64,000 nucleotides of DNA. Origin: Rhipicephalus microplus. Its lineage: Eukaryota > Arthropoda > Arachnida > Ixodida > Ixodidae. Of this stretch, positions 10,471 to 21,623 are shown piece after piece; within the stretch, counting starts at the first letter, position 1, and every line of letters starts with the position of its first letter. A program made the translations under genes and the position numbers. A model generated the notes under the pieces. It was not told the origin of the DNA. It worked only from the letters and a program-made list of their open reading frames with translations, and ran no database searches. The DNA lies in contig NC_134710.1 of NCBI RefSeq assembly GCF_043290135.1, positions 250,902,092-250,966,091 on the forward strand, in the 5' to 3' direction.

Positions 10471-11440
10471 CAACATGGCTTTTGTAGGAGTCGTTGACAC
10501 CACTACGATTTCTTGTAAGCAGAAGGAAGACCGCGAGTTGCTTCCCCTTATTGAATTTTTGAATGGCCAAACAACAACCGTCCCTAGAAGATTTGCAAGG
10601 AGCCTGTCATCATTCTGCTTACGTAGTAGTGTCCTCTATAAGAACTTTTCTCCCAGAGGAAGCACCCACCTACTTTTCGTCCCGACGTCAATACGTGAGG
10701 AGATACGTAGTGCTTGCCACAATGAGCCAACGTCCGGTCATCTCGGATACACACGCACATTGGCCAGAATCAAACAGAAATACTACTAGCCAAGGCTTAC
10801 AGCAATTTTGAAAAATTACGTGCGCATGCGCCTCGATTGCCAACGACGAAAATCGCCACCGTCAAAACCAGCTGGACTATTATATTACAACCAATTCAAG
10901 TGTCCACGGTACCTTTTGCCCAAATTCGAATGAATCTCCTCGGACCATATCCGACTTCCTATGCTGGCAACAAGTCGCCACTGATTATCTCACGCGACAA
11001 GTCAAGTGGCGCCACCGTTGAAACCGCATGATTCTTCATAGAAAATATTGTCATGAGGCACGGTGCTCCGACAATCATAATAACAGATCGAGGTACCACT
11101 TTCACGGCAGCGCTCCTGAAGACAGTGCTTGAGCTCAGTAGAACAGCCCATCGGAAATACACTTCTTATCACCCACAAACGAACGGCTTAACAGAAAGCC
11201 TTAACAAGACTATTGCCGACCCGTTGAGTATGTGCGTGTACGTGGATCACAAGAGCTGGAACAACATTCTACCGTACATCACGTTCGCCGATAATACAGC
11301 GCAGCAAGAAACTACACGAAGAACGCTGTTCAGTCTCCTTAATGGCCGTGAAGTGACGACGATGCTTGACGCCATGTGACTGCACGACTGTTATGACATC
11401 GATTTGGACGCTGGATCTTTTACCCAACGAGCAGAAGGAT
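10471..11440 (+). pseudogene. gypsy A integrase, frameshifted and 3'-truncated
   Basis: A partial zinc-binding N-terminus (GHLGYTRTLARIKQKYY) lies near 10737-10789. The catalytic core is split: ITDRGTTF near 11080 keeps the second catalytic Asp, and HPQTNGLTESLN near 11170 keeps the Glu. After the TGA at 11377-11379 the frame continues as DAGSFTQRAE and then changes abruptly to LINE sequence near 11440. The C-terminal domain and 3' LTR are absent. Confidence 0.8.
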
Positions 11441-12015
11441 GGACATTGTTCGAGCGCGGAAAAGCTAGCAGCAAGAATATAGAATTTGAGGAGCAATTGA
11501 GAAAAAATGGAGAAGAGCATTGGGCTAGGGAAGTTTTCAGCTACTTGTACATGAAGAATGTTGATACTGAATGGAGGAAGTGAACTCAAAAATTGCCAAG
11601 AAAGTGTTTAGACAACAGCAAAATTCCAAGCCAAAAGGAAACGTCGGTTAAGAAGAAGGTGAAGGAAACGTAGGGGGACATGTGTAAAATTGGAATGCGT
11701 ATGAAATCATCACTGGAGACCTACCAAACTTTCAAGCAGGCAATTGCGGAAGAAAAAAAAATCTACGATAATTCTCGGAGTAGTTCTCTGCTGTACGAGG
11801 CCAGAACGAGAGTATTACGGACCAAGACGTACCGAGCCCAATACGAAGGCACAGACACATTAAGTAGTGTGTGTGGAAAGGAAAAGAAAACGGCTGGACA
11901 TTTGATAATGTTCTGCCAAATCTTTCAAAGCATTGGTGTTTAGGGACAGTGAATAGAAAATAGACTTTAAACGGCTAGAAATAACCAAGAGGAGGCTAAC
12001 TGATTTGTGGCTACA
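11441..12015 (+). pseudogene. LINE 3' fragment: C-terminal zinc region
   Basis: Translation gives HWAREVFSYLYMKNV (near 11518), then YEARTRVLRTKTYRAQYEG and a degenerate Cys-His motif, VCGKEKKTAGHLIMFC (near 11869-11916). ITKRRLTDLWLQ follows near 11980. This resembles the RNase/zinc-knuckle C-terminus of arthropod LINE ORF2 proteins, in which a CX2C...HX4C module follows RT. At least one stop (11580) and one frame change are present. I cannot name the clade. Confidence 0.55.
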
Positions 12016-12540
12016 GTCAAGGCGCGAGTGAAATTCAATCCTTACCGCCCGATCCAAAGGGCACAGCCGGATACATTCATCCATCCGTCCAGCGTTCAGT
12101 GGCGTTGGTAGAGTACAGTTGGTGCATTTTAGTTCGTTATCCAGCATGCATTTCCTGTTAGGCAAAATTACAATATGCACGATCAACGTTTACAGCTAAC
12201 AAACGCCGTTTTCGCCAAGATATTGCTAAACCAAAGTAGTTATGTATTGCAAGCGGGACCCCCTTCCAAGACCACCGACGCCAGTGGCGGGCGCCCCTAC
12301 AACTCAGTTCAAGCGTTGATTGTGCATAAGGCGTGCAAGCTGCGACTTGTTGTTATTTATGTTCATTGTTTTAACACGCTCGTTCATTGTGCGATAAGAA
12401 GTAAGCGTGTCTAAGACAGTTTCATTTGAGGTACGTTCTAATTTCAACAGTTATGGGATCATTGTAGACTATGACTACTACAATCTTAAAATAAAGGTAG
12501 TAGTGCTTGATAATTTTGAGGTAATAATGATTTGTCACAT
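12016..12540. other. Unassigned non-coding stretch
   Basis: About 525 bp in which I see no LINE, LTR or SINE signature. Short open frames on both strands lack domains and look like chance. Confidence 0.4.
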
Positions 12541-12640
12541 ATGTTGCAACCCTGGTAGTAAGTGCAGTAAGTAACGGCGAGGGTGGTAACAGTTACTAAA
12601 TTTGCCGTTACAACAGCCGTTACTAACCATAGGTAGTGCT
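12541..12640. repeat. GTAGTAAC/GTTACTA motif cluster, left
   Basis: Within 100 bp the motif family GTAGTAAG, GTAAGTAAC, GTTACTAAA, GTTACAAC and GTTACTAACC appears on both strands. A larger cluster of the same words is at 15175-15430, and a few more sit near 15820-15862. The pair could be the two ends of one element, or local low-complexity decay. Confidence 0.45.
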
Positions 12641-13060
12641 GAGACTGGGGGACTTCGTCGGGACCCAGAGCCAGCCAAGGGTCAGGGCGAAGACGAACAG
12701 AAGGGCCGGAGTTGAAAACTTGAAACGTTTATTTACAGTATTTACATAATTATGTAGTGTGATACATGACTAAAAAAAAAAGCACACCCGAGCGTCTCCG
12801 CGCTCGCGTTTTATACCCTCCGTCTTCCCAAGATTCCCAGCGACAGAAGACAATAGAGTCCAGGAACTTTCAATAGGATCATCGTCTTTTACTGCATTCA
12901 CGAAGAGGCAGTCACAACTCCTTCCAGGAAAAGGAAAGGCATGGACCGATCGTTTTACAGTGAGGAGGCAGTGCACACAAAAAGCACGGCACAGCTGGCA
13001 CGGTTCGTTGACCTTAACTCACGCACATAGTCGATCCCCAACGTTGTCGATCCCTCCGGT
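12641..13060 (-). repeat. Probable LTR-like segment (minus), edges unclear
   Basis: On the minus strand this has the composition of an arthropod LTR: a TATAAAACGCGAGC box near 12805-12818, then an AATAAACG polyadenylation-like signal near 12726, then a GC-rich end (12645-12715). No second copy exists in the window, and I could not fix TG/CA termini, so this is only a structural guess. Confidence 0.35.
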
Positions 13061-13218
13061 TTGGCAAGGTTAAAGGATGACTCACTGAGGAGGGCTCGCC
13101 TCTGGGCAGTACGTGGGGTGCAGGAAAATAATACACGAAATGCACTCCGGTTCCTCCGGCACTCGGTTTCTTGTCAGGTACGTTCTGACAATTCTAACAG
13201 CGCACAGGGGACCTGTCT

Positions 13219-13720
13219 TTCTAGACCCTGTTTTATACATCAGGTGCGATGCTGTGGAAGCTAGCGAGACTTCTTGCAGTCGATGCGTTTGCAACAAAAA
13301 GTAGTTCGATGTTCTTGCCACCAAAAACTAAACTTTTCTTTCGTTATTAGGGCGAAAAGTAACGAAAGATATTAAGTGCCTTACAAACAAAACCTGTGGC
13401 TGCATATATTAGTTTCCCCGTGACGTCACATACTGTGGGTACGTCACGATGGCAGCCATCTGGACTTTCAGTGTCAGTGCAGGATAGGACACCACAGGGT
13501 CGTTCGGTACCCATGTTCTTTTTTCCTCACCCCACTTTCTTCTGTTCGCCAGTCGCGCCAAAGGGGAGCACAAAGAAACGCGAGGGTACGCCGGCATTAA
13601 TCGGATGTCTCGCGAACGATCACGAAACGCGCGGAGTCATACGTTTTGCTGGCCGAACTTCTTGCATAGCTTCCACAGCGTTGCACCTGATGTATGAAGT
13701 CCAGACAGCGAAACAGCCCT
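13219..13720. repeat. Inverted repeat with ~60-bp arms
   Basis: The arm at about 13219-13280 contains ATACATCAGGTGCGATGCTG followed by TGGAAGCTA. Its reverse complement recurs with few mismatches at about 13655-13713. The 370 bp between the arms includes a CRE-like TGACGTCA near 13421. This may be a small TIR element or an inverted duplication. The matching frames on the two strands (SLASTASHLMYK and IASTALHLMYE) arise from the repeat itself. Confidence 0.6.
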
Positions 13721-15170
13721 TTCCAGCTAGGTAATCCGTTGGCCGAGCGGACCCAGAGGGATTGAGGCGAGCCGACGGGCCTAATGAATTCACTGTTTCG
13801 GACCCTCAGGACAGCGGCAAAGTCATTCGATGCGTCCAAGCAGAGCCAAGACACGGGGGCTGATCACAACAGCAGTAACTTTTGGAGGTATTAAAAAAGA
13901 AATAGTAAGCGGTACTACCACGCTCATTTTGCCACAGTTTCCTTATTGTTAATAATGGGTAATTAATGTCTCATTGCTGCACAACTTCGGGTAACCTTGC
14001 GTGGTATGTTGTGAACGCGAAGAGTACATTTGCAAAAAGGGGGTAACGATTTAGAATACTAGCTACTCTACTATAGACGGTTTCAAGATTACAAGCGTTG
14101 TGCCCCCAAAAAACTTCCGGTCACCTCATTTACCAGCTCGTAACGTCGAATCTGAAAGGACGCTTTCACGTTTTTTCAAGGGTAAGGAAACTATTTTATT
14201 AGTTTCTCAGACAAAAAGTACGAGCGTAATGTTCAAGGCAATCTCTTGTAGTTTTTATGTAGCTCAAAAGAACATTTGTTTGAATATATTTTGCCAAATG
14301 ATGGAAGGAAAGTGTAGAAAATCAGCGGGCTGTTTTCTAACGCACTTCTTGCCCGCCTATGGTATTCAGAGACGTCGGTTGACGAAACCGGAAGTCATCA
14401 AGGGTCTGTGTTTGTAAACAGTGAAAGGGTCAATAGAAACAGGTTGCCAGCTTGAAAATACATAGCCGTAACAAGTACACCACACAACTGTGCTAAGTAA
14501 ATGACTCGCGCACTATTAAGATGCACGTGTGCCACAGGTCAGCACTTGTGTTTCAGGAGGAATCATAAAAAATGAGAGTCTAGAGCACTATACGATACTA
14601 CCTGATTACGCGTGTTTGGGGACGCAGCACAAGACTTTTAACCAACTGTAGTTATAAAAAATGACATGTAATATCTATTTATTACAAAAGTGCCACATGA
14701 AAACATTATCTACAGCGGCCGAAAGTAGGTACCAAACTCATTGACATAGTCTCAGTGCATTTGAATAATTCTCTGCGTTAATATATCGGCGGTTAGAAAG
14801 TAATAATAGTTTCTGGTGCTTTCTGTCCCAAATTCACAATATTATTATGAGACACGAGGTAATTAGGGACTCCGGACTAATTTTTACCATCTGGTTAACT
14901 TTGATTCAGCTGTCACGTCAGTTTGCTCCAATTTACTAAGTTTGTTAATTGCCTATTACAACACCTTCAGCACTTGCTAATGGTCCATTAACATGTACTT
15001 CTTGGTTTTGATAATAGGAGAATTACGCTTATATAAGCAATTTCAAAAAAAGGTTTTTTTTAATCCATGGATATCTGATGTGCCATTTTTTGGCCTATAG
15101 ATGATACGTCAACAGGATTTCTCTCATAAATTAATAGAATATGTATTTAAATTAGATAGTTCATGGCCAG
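13721..15170. other. AT-rich non-coding stretch, nothing recognised
   Basis: About 1.45 kb without recognisable protein, SINE or LTR features. The longest open frame (14100-14417, +, 105 codons) has no domain that I know and poor coding character, so I do not call it a gene. Confidence 0.4.
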
Positions 15171-15174
15171 GTAG

Positions 15175-15430
15175 CAAAAAGGTAGTAACGGTGCAAGAAA
15201 GTTAGTAACGACTTTATTTACTACCTGTGTCATTCAGTTACTAACTGTTTACTGATGAAGTTATAAACAGGTAGCAAAAGATTAGTAATGGTTGCAGGTA
15301 GTAACTATTTACTAATGTAGGTAGTAAACAGGTTGTACATTGTTAGTAATTGTCCAAGAAAGGTAGTAAGTGTTGCAGTTACTACCTATTGCTTGCAGTT
15401 ACTATCTTTTTACTAACCTTTTTTTACGAG
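15175..15430. repeat. GTAGTAAC/GTTACTAC motif cluster, right
   Basis: About 250 bp contain more than ten instances of GTAGTAAN, TTAGTAAN, TTTACTAN or GTTACTACC in both orientations, for example at 15190, 15225, 15290, 15320 and 15388. The layout is partly palindromic and could fold. It shares words with 12541-12640. Confidence 0.55.
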
Positions 15431-16860
15431 TGTATCGGACGTGTTTCCTTCGCGGGTGGTATGCTGGTGTATACATGCGCGTCGACACGGATCTTTAAAC
15501 AACCGGAATACTCGAGTTATTGCGTGTTGCAGTATGCTGCTTTCTCTTAGGTATAGCGCTCGCGTTACTTGCATTTACGCTTAGGTGTTCATGCAGCCTG
15601 TTGCATCAAATTTGAGCTGGCGTTTTATTTCACCAGCACGTAGGTTGCCTGATGCGGCCTGCACCCTTGCTTTTTGAGCCATTCGTTCAATTTGAACTGT
15701 ATTCGTGAAAATCCTTCATGTGTGTTCACGGCAGAATCACTATACCATAAGTGTGCACTCTTGAAAAAAAAAAGAAACAGTAGAAAGCTTGTAACCACAA
15801 GCAAATAGTTAGAAATTGGAGCTGTTACTATCTTTATTAGGCACTTACCTTTTTACTACGTAAGCATGCGGACACTTAAATTTTGCAACGGTGGTTTCGC
15901 GCACTGTTATTAACTTTTGCCATGCACCTGCTCAACGAATTTTTCGAAGAAAGCTTAGATGTCGTCATTACGAGTGTCCAACGAGCATGGGGATCCATTC
16001 AAGTTCATTGAGGTGCTATACGTAAGCTCAGTATATGTCCATCTTGGGTCTTGTATAATATATAATTATATAGGTCATGTTGGGGTGGTGTTATTCAAAA
16101 TAGACACAACATAATCTTTGTATTAATATTTGATTAAAAATCCAACGCTACGTCACCTCCCGCAACTAATATATCGTACACTGCCTAAACAAAGAGGTAA
16201 ATTCAAATTTTTATCCTAAAGCATAGCCGCCCACTGGCACCATTTGCGTTCACAAAAATTACGCCTATGAGGGCTCCGAGAAGCACTTAAAAGCTCAACG
16301 TGTGGAGTCGTCGGGGTCTATCAATTCAAGCTGCCGCTACGCGGTGGGTGGTGCAAACACGTCATTACTTTCATACGAAGTTTGTCTTTCGCTTCCCGCT
16401 AGGATTGGAAATAATTCACGCCTTACCTTTTCATCCACAATTCTAAGTTATTCGGCTAGCCGTGTATGTAATCACTAGGACGTATATCTGACTCCCGACA
16501 GAGGACCACCACTACATCTATTTACTAGAGTTTTATTTACTACTCCAAAACGCCTGCGAAATATCACGCAACTTTAAAGGCAGCGCCAGTCTATTCTTTA
16601 GCAGTTAGAAACTTTTTGCGTTTGATTTTCAAGCACTCCAACCACCCGTGACGTATACGCTCAACGTAACAATTGCATAGAAGTAGCCTATTAATTCGCA
16701 AAACAGGAGTGTGCAACCCGTCAGTTGACAGGAAACGTCAAAGTAGGAGTGCGACTACTCGAAATCAGCGAAACTCCGACATTGTGGACCCTTTGAAGCC
16801 AACAGTATTAAAATTGAGCGAAACAGGAAGAAGTTAGGAGAGAATAAACGAGTGAGAAGT
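15431..16860. other. AT-rich non-coding stretch
   Basis: No domain-bearing frame occurs. A few more GTTACTATC and TTTTTACTACG words occur near 15823-15862. The remainder has no feature I can support. Confidence 0.4.
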
Positions 16861-16869
16861 GTCATCCAC

Positions 16870-17147
16870 GGCTTTAAGCCGGCCTAAGCTCGCAAGGTCG
16901 GAAGTTTGACGCCCCGCCGTTTTTGTTTTTATTGAGATAGCAATTATATGGGCTCTTTCGGCTGGATTTCACCACCGGCGTTGGTGTGGGCGTTGGCGTC
17001 GATGTCATGTACCGTATATGTATACGTAGGTATATATATGAAAACGCAAAAGAAAAAAAACCCTAAAAAAGACTCCGGCACGCGGAATAAAACGTGGGAC
17101 GTCCACGTCGTGAATGCGAGGCGTTAACCACTGAGCCACCGAAAGAT
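16870..17147 (-). mobile_element. tRNA-derived SINE, split by a LINE at its 5' end
   Basis: On the minus strand TGGCTCAGTGGTTAACG (near 17120-17136) fits an RNA polymerase III A box and tRNA D-arm. A decayed B-box-like ACGTTTTATTCC follows about 40 bases later (near 17084-17095). The downstream part has the (A)n- and GCCGGTGG-containing tail seen in other SINEs here. The few bases upstream of the A box lie beyond 18840, because a Tx1-like LINE landed exactly inside the A-box region. Confidence 0.65.
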
Positions 17148-17436
17148 TTTTTTTATTATTACCTGGTTTTGGTAATCTCACATATGACTCAAAAGACACA
17201 CAGAAAAAAAATCATGCAATGTACAATACACACTGGAAGTATCTCTAGTCCACCAGCTTAGTGCTGGTGTTGTCAAGTTAAAATTCGGGCATAGTCACGA
17301 GGTGTTATACCCGTGGGAGCCAGTCAGGTGGCTCGGGTGCAGATTGAACAGGGAGAAACCGGTGAATGTTCTCGCAAAAATATGCTCGGGCTGGTCGCGC
17401 ATCTTTGTCAAAATGATAGCCCGCCATTCTCGCTTT

Positions 17437-18243
17437 TCACAAAGAGTGGAGGCCCAGGAGCATGATTGCGTCATAGGGTACCCCGTCTTCGTTTTCAACG
17501 TTCAGAAACCTGATTCCATACGGGTCCAATGGAAGGTCTTTTTTAATAGCTCTCTGCAGCACGTCCCAAAAATACACGCCCTCCCAACAATGCAGGAAGA
17601 CGTGGTCAATTGTTTCGGGTGCCTTACAAATTATGCAATGGGATCCCCACGGGGAAAAACATCCATTTGCCTCTAAGAACACTTTAACTGGCAATTTGCC
17701 TGAGTGCAGCTTAAAGAAGAATGTTTTGGTTCCCGGCTGCACAGGCATCTTTTTGACCCTTTTTAAAACATTGGTTCCTGGTCCTCCACTGTACATAGCC
17801 CGATAAAGTGGCACTGGGAACACAATATCACTTAAGGCAAAATAAAGCTCTTTTCTTTTTACAGTCCACAGATACTCTTTAGTAAATCTCACAGAAAGAA
17901 ATTTAATACTAGACACCACTTCTCTATAAAACCCACCAATTCCTCCTGCACAACCTCCGGAAGTCACAACATATTCGGGGAGACATCTGCCGAGGCGCAA
18001 TTGACACATGATACGCAGGAAGGGATCGGTGAGGTCTCTAAAAAACAAAAACCTGTTCACAAGTTGCCTCAAAAACAGGTGCCCAAGGCCAAGGCTCCCG
18101 TCCTTAACCCGCCTGAACAAGTTGGTACGGCTGCATCGTTCCCACTGGGAAGCCCACACAAATACTGCGAAGATCCGGTGAAGCTTCTGCACATTAGTTC
18201 GCGAGCAGTGCAGCACTTGCAACACGTACCATAGCTTGCTCAT
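17437..18243 (-). pseudogene. Tx1-like LINE ORF2 C-terminus with zf-RVT-like domain
   Basis: A 268-codon open frame. The first 130 residues match the connection region after RT in Tx1/L1-like LINEs. The last part has KLHSGKLPVKVFLEANG and then CIICKAPETIDHVFLHC, a CX2C...HX4C zinc module of the zf-RVT type, with the tryptophan-rich WEGVYFWDVL following. The frame ends without further domains. It is intact across this region, but the protein's N-terminal parts are missing. Confidence 0.8.
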
Positions 18244-18824
18244 AAAAAACAGGTTGCAGACGGTGGCTCTGGCAAAGATTTACAAACTCGCCCCCCTCCA
18301 CTTCTCGGCTTTTTCCTGCGTATCTTTCACTTGGTCCTGCCAATATTGGGCAATATTGGGCACGCATCGAGCGAAACGCCCAAGTACTTGCCCGGGACTG
18401 TCGCCCAGGGCACATTCGCAAAGTGGTCGGGTTTCGTGTGCCATGATCCATGCCAGAGCCCGAGACACTTGGACCAATTAACTCCGCTTCCTGTGACATG
18501 GCTAAAATGACGTACTGTGTCAACAGCCTGTTTAATGCTTCGTTAGTCCGTTGAAAATATTGCCCCGTCATCGGCATAACCAAGCAACTTGACTTCTGAT
18601 GACTGTAGCCGGAAGCCATTTATACGAGTGTCTATGAGAATGATAGAGCACAGGGTTTAGATATACATGCAAAATAACAAGGGGCTGAGGGGGCAGCCCT
18701 GGCGAACCGAACGTTGCACAATGATGGGGGCCCCCAGAGTCTTATTTACTATCAATATTGTTGTGCAGTTTTAGTACGCCAGGGCCCCTCCTTCACAAAT
18801 AACAGAACGAACATTAGCATGGTT
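18244..18824 (-). pseudogene. Tx1-like LINE RT remnant
   Basis: Minus-strand translation near 18675-18712 gives RSVRQGCPLSPLLF, the RT motif B' of L1/Tx1 elements. Near 18570-18595 the KLLGYADD-type catalytic region is recognisable although the frame is disrupted. Several frameshifts and stops prevent a continuous RT. Confidence 0.65.
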
Positions 18825-18840
18825 TGAGCCACCGAAAGAT

Positions 18841-19054
18841 ACCGCGTGTACCATTCAAAGGGCAAGCTATTCATATCTACCACTTACTGCTGTTGGAAGG
18901 TCTCTCGGGACGGGGGGGGGGGACCATCGTGTTATCAGCATTATCAGCAAGATGGCGCAATGAGCGCATGGCGGCTCTTATCTCTCACGCGTAATTTGGC
19001 CCGCGTAGAGAATAAGGGGGTGTACACTGTTGCGACTCGCCCCGCTGCCGACAC
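18841..19054 (-). other. SINE flank, G-run and LTR-element leader
   Basis: The SINE flank resumes after the LINE duplication. A run of about 10 G lies near 18911-18921. From about 18960 to 19054 the minus strand reads as leader sequence of an LTR element: GTGTCGGCAGCGGGGCGAGT directly follows the LTR end at 19055, a candidate primer-binding site. The interior is cut off after fewer than 100 bp. Confidence 0.5.
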
Positions 19055-19655
19055 TGTTGCGTAGTGCGGCGAAGACACGGGCCGCCAAGGTTGTTCTGTA
19101 GCGCGTTTCTCAGCTCGCGGCTGCTTCTGCGCAGAGCTGATAAACGAGCGGACAAGACGACGGTAAGTTAAGGCAATGTTTATCTACAGTATAGAAATAG
19201 AGGCGTTACATATTCATCACTGGGGCCGACAGCTTAGGGACTCGAAGAGCCGAGATGTCTTCTCTCTGACGCATACGTCGGTTGCTTGGCGACGCACCGC
19301 TTGGCTTTTTTATAGGCCCGGGTGAACTTTTATGCCAACGTCCAATCAGAACCACCGCTGGCCATGATGTCAGATTCCTACAGTCTGGAACCGCCACTGG
19401 GCTGCACCCATTGACTAGTGATGTGGCCACGCATTGAGTAAGACTCGCAAGACTTGATGGTGCCGATTGCGTCATCGGGCTGCTATCGGGCCCGTGGGTT
19501 GAGGGAGCTCGGCGTGCGTTGCGTAAGACACACCTGCGCCACCGAGTTAGATGACGTTGTTGAGGTAATGGCGTCAGGCGGGCTCGCTCGCTGGCCGTGA
19601 CACCGATTGCTTATGCAGAGGCAATGGCGTTTGGTCTGGACTCCCAGACGTAACA
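19055..19655 (-). repeat. Isolated LTR (family shared with 63455-63983)
   Basis: On the minus strand it starts TGTTACGTC at 19655 and ends CAACA at 19055, about 600 bp. It contains CCTATAAAAAAGCC (near 19307-19320) as a TATA box. Long stretches match the LTR near the window end, including CGTCCAATCAG, GCGTTGCGTAAGAC and TGTTACGKCT starts. Primer-site-like sequence adjoins the low end, so it was a 5' LTR whose interior was lost. Confidence 0.75.
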
Positions 19656-20249
19656 ACGCTCGATCGCGTGCCCTTATCTGCAATGGGGAGAATTGTACGT
19701 CTTGGCTAGCCTTTGGGTTTCGTCAGAACAATTCTGTTGTAGTTACTGGGCGCACAAAGGTTACTGCAATCGTTGCACAGACTCTGCGAAAAGGGTGCGC
19801 TTTTCAGACACAGCAAAGTAACAACTGAGACGCTTATTCGCGTTCATCTGTACCTGTGAGTACGTTCCGTGCGTCATTTGTGCGTGAGAAATGCGAAATA
19901 CGCTTTGATCTGCTAGCCATTCTGCGCATGACCTTCCAATTTGTTGCTATCGCGTTCATTGCTTCGCCTTTGCGGCAAAGCTCTGACTTTTTTATAATGA
20001 AAATATGGACTTTCAAACAGTTAAGAAAAGGCCAAGCGAGCTACGAGTCATGTGAAGTTAGAGCTGCTAGGCTGTCAGGTGGTATTCCACAGTGCTAAGA
20101 AAGGGCAACAGAACCCTCTATATACTTGCAGATAGCGCAGAAGCTTACGATGCAATAGAAAAATTCGGTTTGAATGCAGATGTGGGACTATTCAAAATTG
20201 TATATTTAGTTAAGAAGTGTGCAAAAATAATCGTTACAAATGTAGTAGA
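19656..20249. other. Non-coding stretch, nothing recognised
   Basis: About 590 bp with short open frames only and no motif I can assign. The next repeat element begins with a hairpin at 20250. Confidence 0.4.
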
Positions 20250-20399
20250 TCTCACGTACAGTGGGAATTGATAATATGCGAAGCACGAATGAGGAAGGTT
20301 GAATTGTCACAATAAAAACAGTACAACGTTACGAGGCAGACGAAATTATGCCGTACATGTCTTCCATGTCATGATTATTATGGTTGTACCTGGAATTTG

Positions 20400-21190
20400 T
20401 GCTCATTCGTCCATTCACGTCACATAATACCGAATTTGGTATATGTGAAGCTTGCAAAACTGCCTCGAGAGCACTACGAGCGTATAACATGTAGTCATGT
20501 TTTACGTGATACGCTTCTCTTGATTCTCATGTTTGGACGTGTCATTTATCTTCATCGTCTATTTACATCACATACTACCTAATTTGGTATATGTGAAGCT
20601 AGCGAAACGGCCGCGAGCGCATCATGAGCATGGAATGTAGTCATGTTCTTAAACGACACGCATGTAGTGATTATCAAAGTTTATGGAGAGTACTTTGTAA
20701 CCTTCGTCCTCCACTCACGTCACGTAATATCAAATTTGGTATATGTGAATCTAGCGAAATGACTGCGAGCGCGCAATGAGCGTAGCATGTAGGCATGTCT
20801 TATATGATACGCATGTCATGATTATCAAGTTTCGACAGGCCATTTTCTTTCGTAGTTCGTGTCATTTAATGCCAAATTCATTATATCTGCAGCTAGCGAA
20901 ACGGCCGTGAGCACATCATGAGCGTGGCATGTAGTCATGCTCTTACATGACACGCATTTCATGATTATCATGTTTGCACGCATCGCATACCTTCATTATC
21001 TATCCGCGTCACGTAATACCAAATTTGGTGTATGTGAAGTTGGCGAAATGACCGCGATCGCATCATGAGTGTTGCATGTGGTCATGTTCCTACATGGCGC
21101 GCATGTCATGATTTTCACGTGAGGAACTATCACTTATGTTCGCCATGCAGTCATGTCATACCATACCAGTTTTGGAATATGCCATGTGAA
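20400..21190 (+). repeat. ~148-bp tandem repeat array, about 6 units
   Basis: The landmark CAAATTTGGTATATGTGAAG and its variants recur at 20431, 20579, 20731, 20873, 21020 and 21167, giving spacings of 148, 152, 142, 147 and 147 bp. Each unit also carries a GCGAAACGGCCGCGAGCGCA-like block and a CATGTAGTCATGTT block. Units differ by roughly 15-25% by eye. Further units are found inverted at 61850-62190. Confidence 0.85.
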
Positions 21191-21623
21191 CGAAACCATC
21201 GCAGGAGCACCAAGACCCTGACATTTAAATCATGACAATCATTACATACATGTAATAATTTTCATGTTATAATTAGTCCTCATGCTTGTCCTACTGTCAT
21301 GTTATGCCATACCAATTTTGGTATTACCATCATCATCAGCAGCAGCCTGACTACGTCCACTGCAGGACAGAGGCCTCTCCCATGTTCCGCCAGTTAACCC
21401 GGTCCTGTGCTTGCTGCTGCCAATTTATAACCGCAAACTTCTTAATCTCATCTGCCCACGTAACTTTCTGTCTCCCCCTAATTCTCTTGCCTTCTCTGGG
21501 AATCCAGTTAGTTACCCTTAATGACCAGTGGTTATCCTGTCTACGCGCTACATGCCCAGCCCATGTCCATTTCCTCTTTTTGATTTCAACTATGGTATCC
21601 TTAGCCCCCGTTTTTTCCCTAAT

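Larger units (their letters stand above)
5798..11440 (+). mobile_element. Ty3/gypsy LTR retrotransposon A, decayed
   Basis: The order is LTR end, primer site, gag with a CCHC knuckle, protease, RT, RNase H and integrase, which is the Ty3/gypsy arrangement. The 5' LTR survives only as about 60 bp, the 3' LTR is missing, and the integrase end runs into an unrelated LINE fragment near 11440. A truncated LINE sits between gag and protease. Stops and frameshifts occur in every domain. The protein is closely related to gypsy B on the minus strand at 24614-30201, which served as the guide for reading it. Confidence 0.88.
17148..18824 (-). mobile_element. Tx1-like LINE, 5'-truncated, with 16-bp target duplication
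   Basis: TGAGCCACCGAAAGAT is present on both sides (17132-17147 and 18825-18840), a clear target-site duplication. The 3' end on the low side has an AATAATAAAAAAAA tail. The coding content runs RT end, connection and zinc region. The 5' end is cut in the RT domain, as expected of incomplete reverse transcription. It inserted into a tRNA-derived SINE. Confidence 0.9.

Noticed and set aside
14100..14417. 105-codon plus-strand frame
   Set aside because: No domain, no splice signals, AT-rich surroundings and no support for coding. Chance length in a 64-kb window.
15175..15430. Centromere- or replication-origin-like AT-rich motif array
   Set aside because: Only short words recur without a fixed period. 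There is no independent evidence for an origin.
20250..21190. CRISPR-like array
   Set aside because: Units are ~148 bp, diverged over their whole length, without short constant repeats and unique spacers, and the context is eukaryotic. It is a tandem repeat inside an interspersed element.
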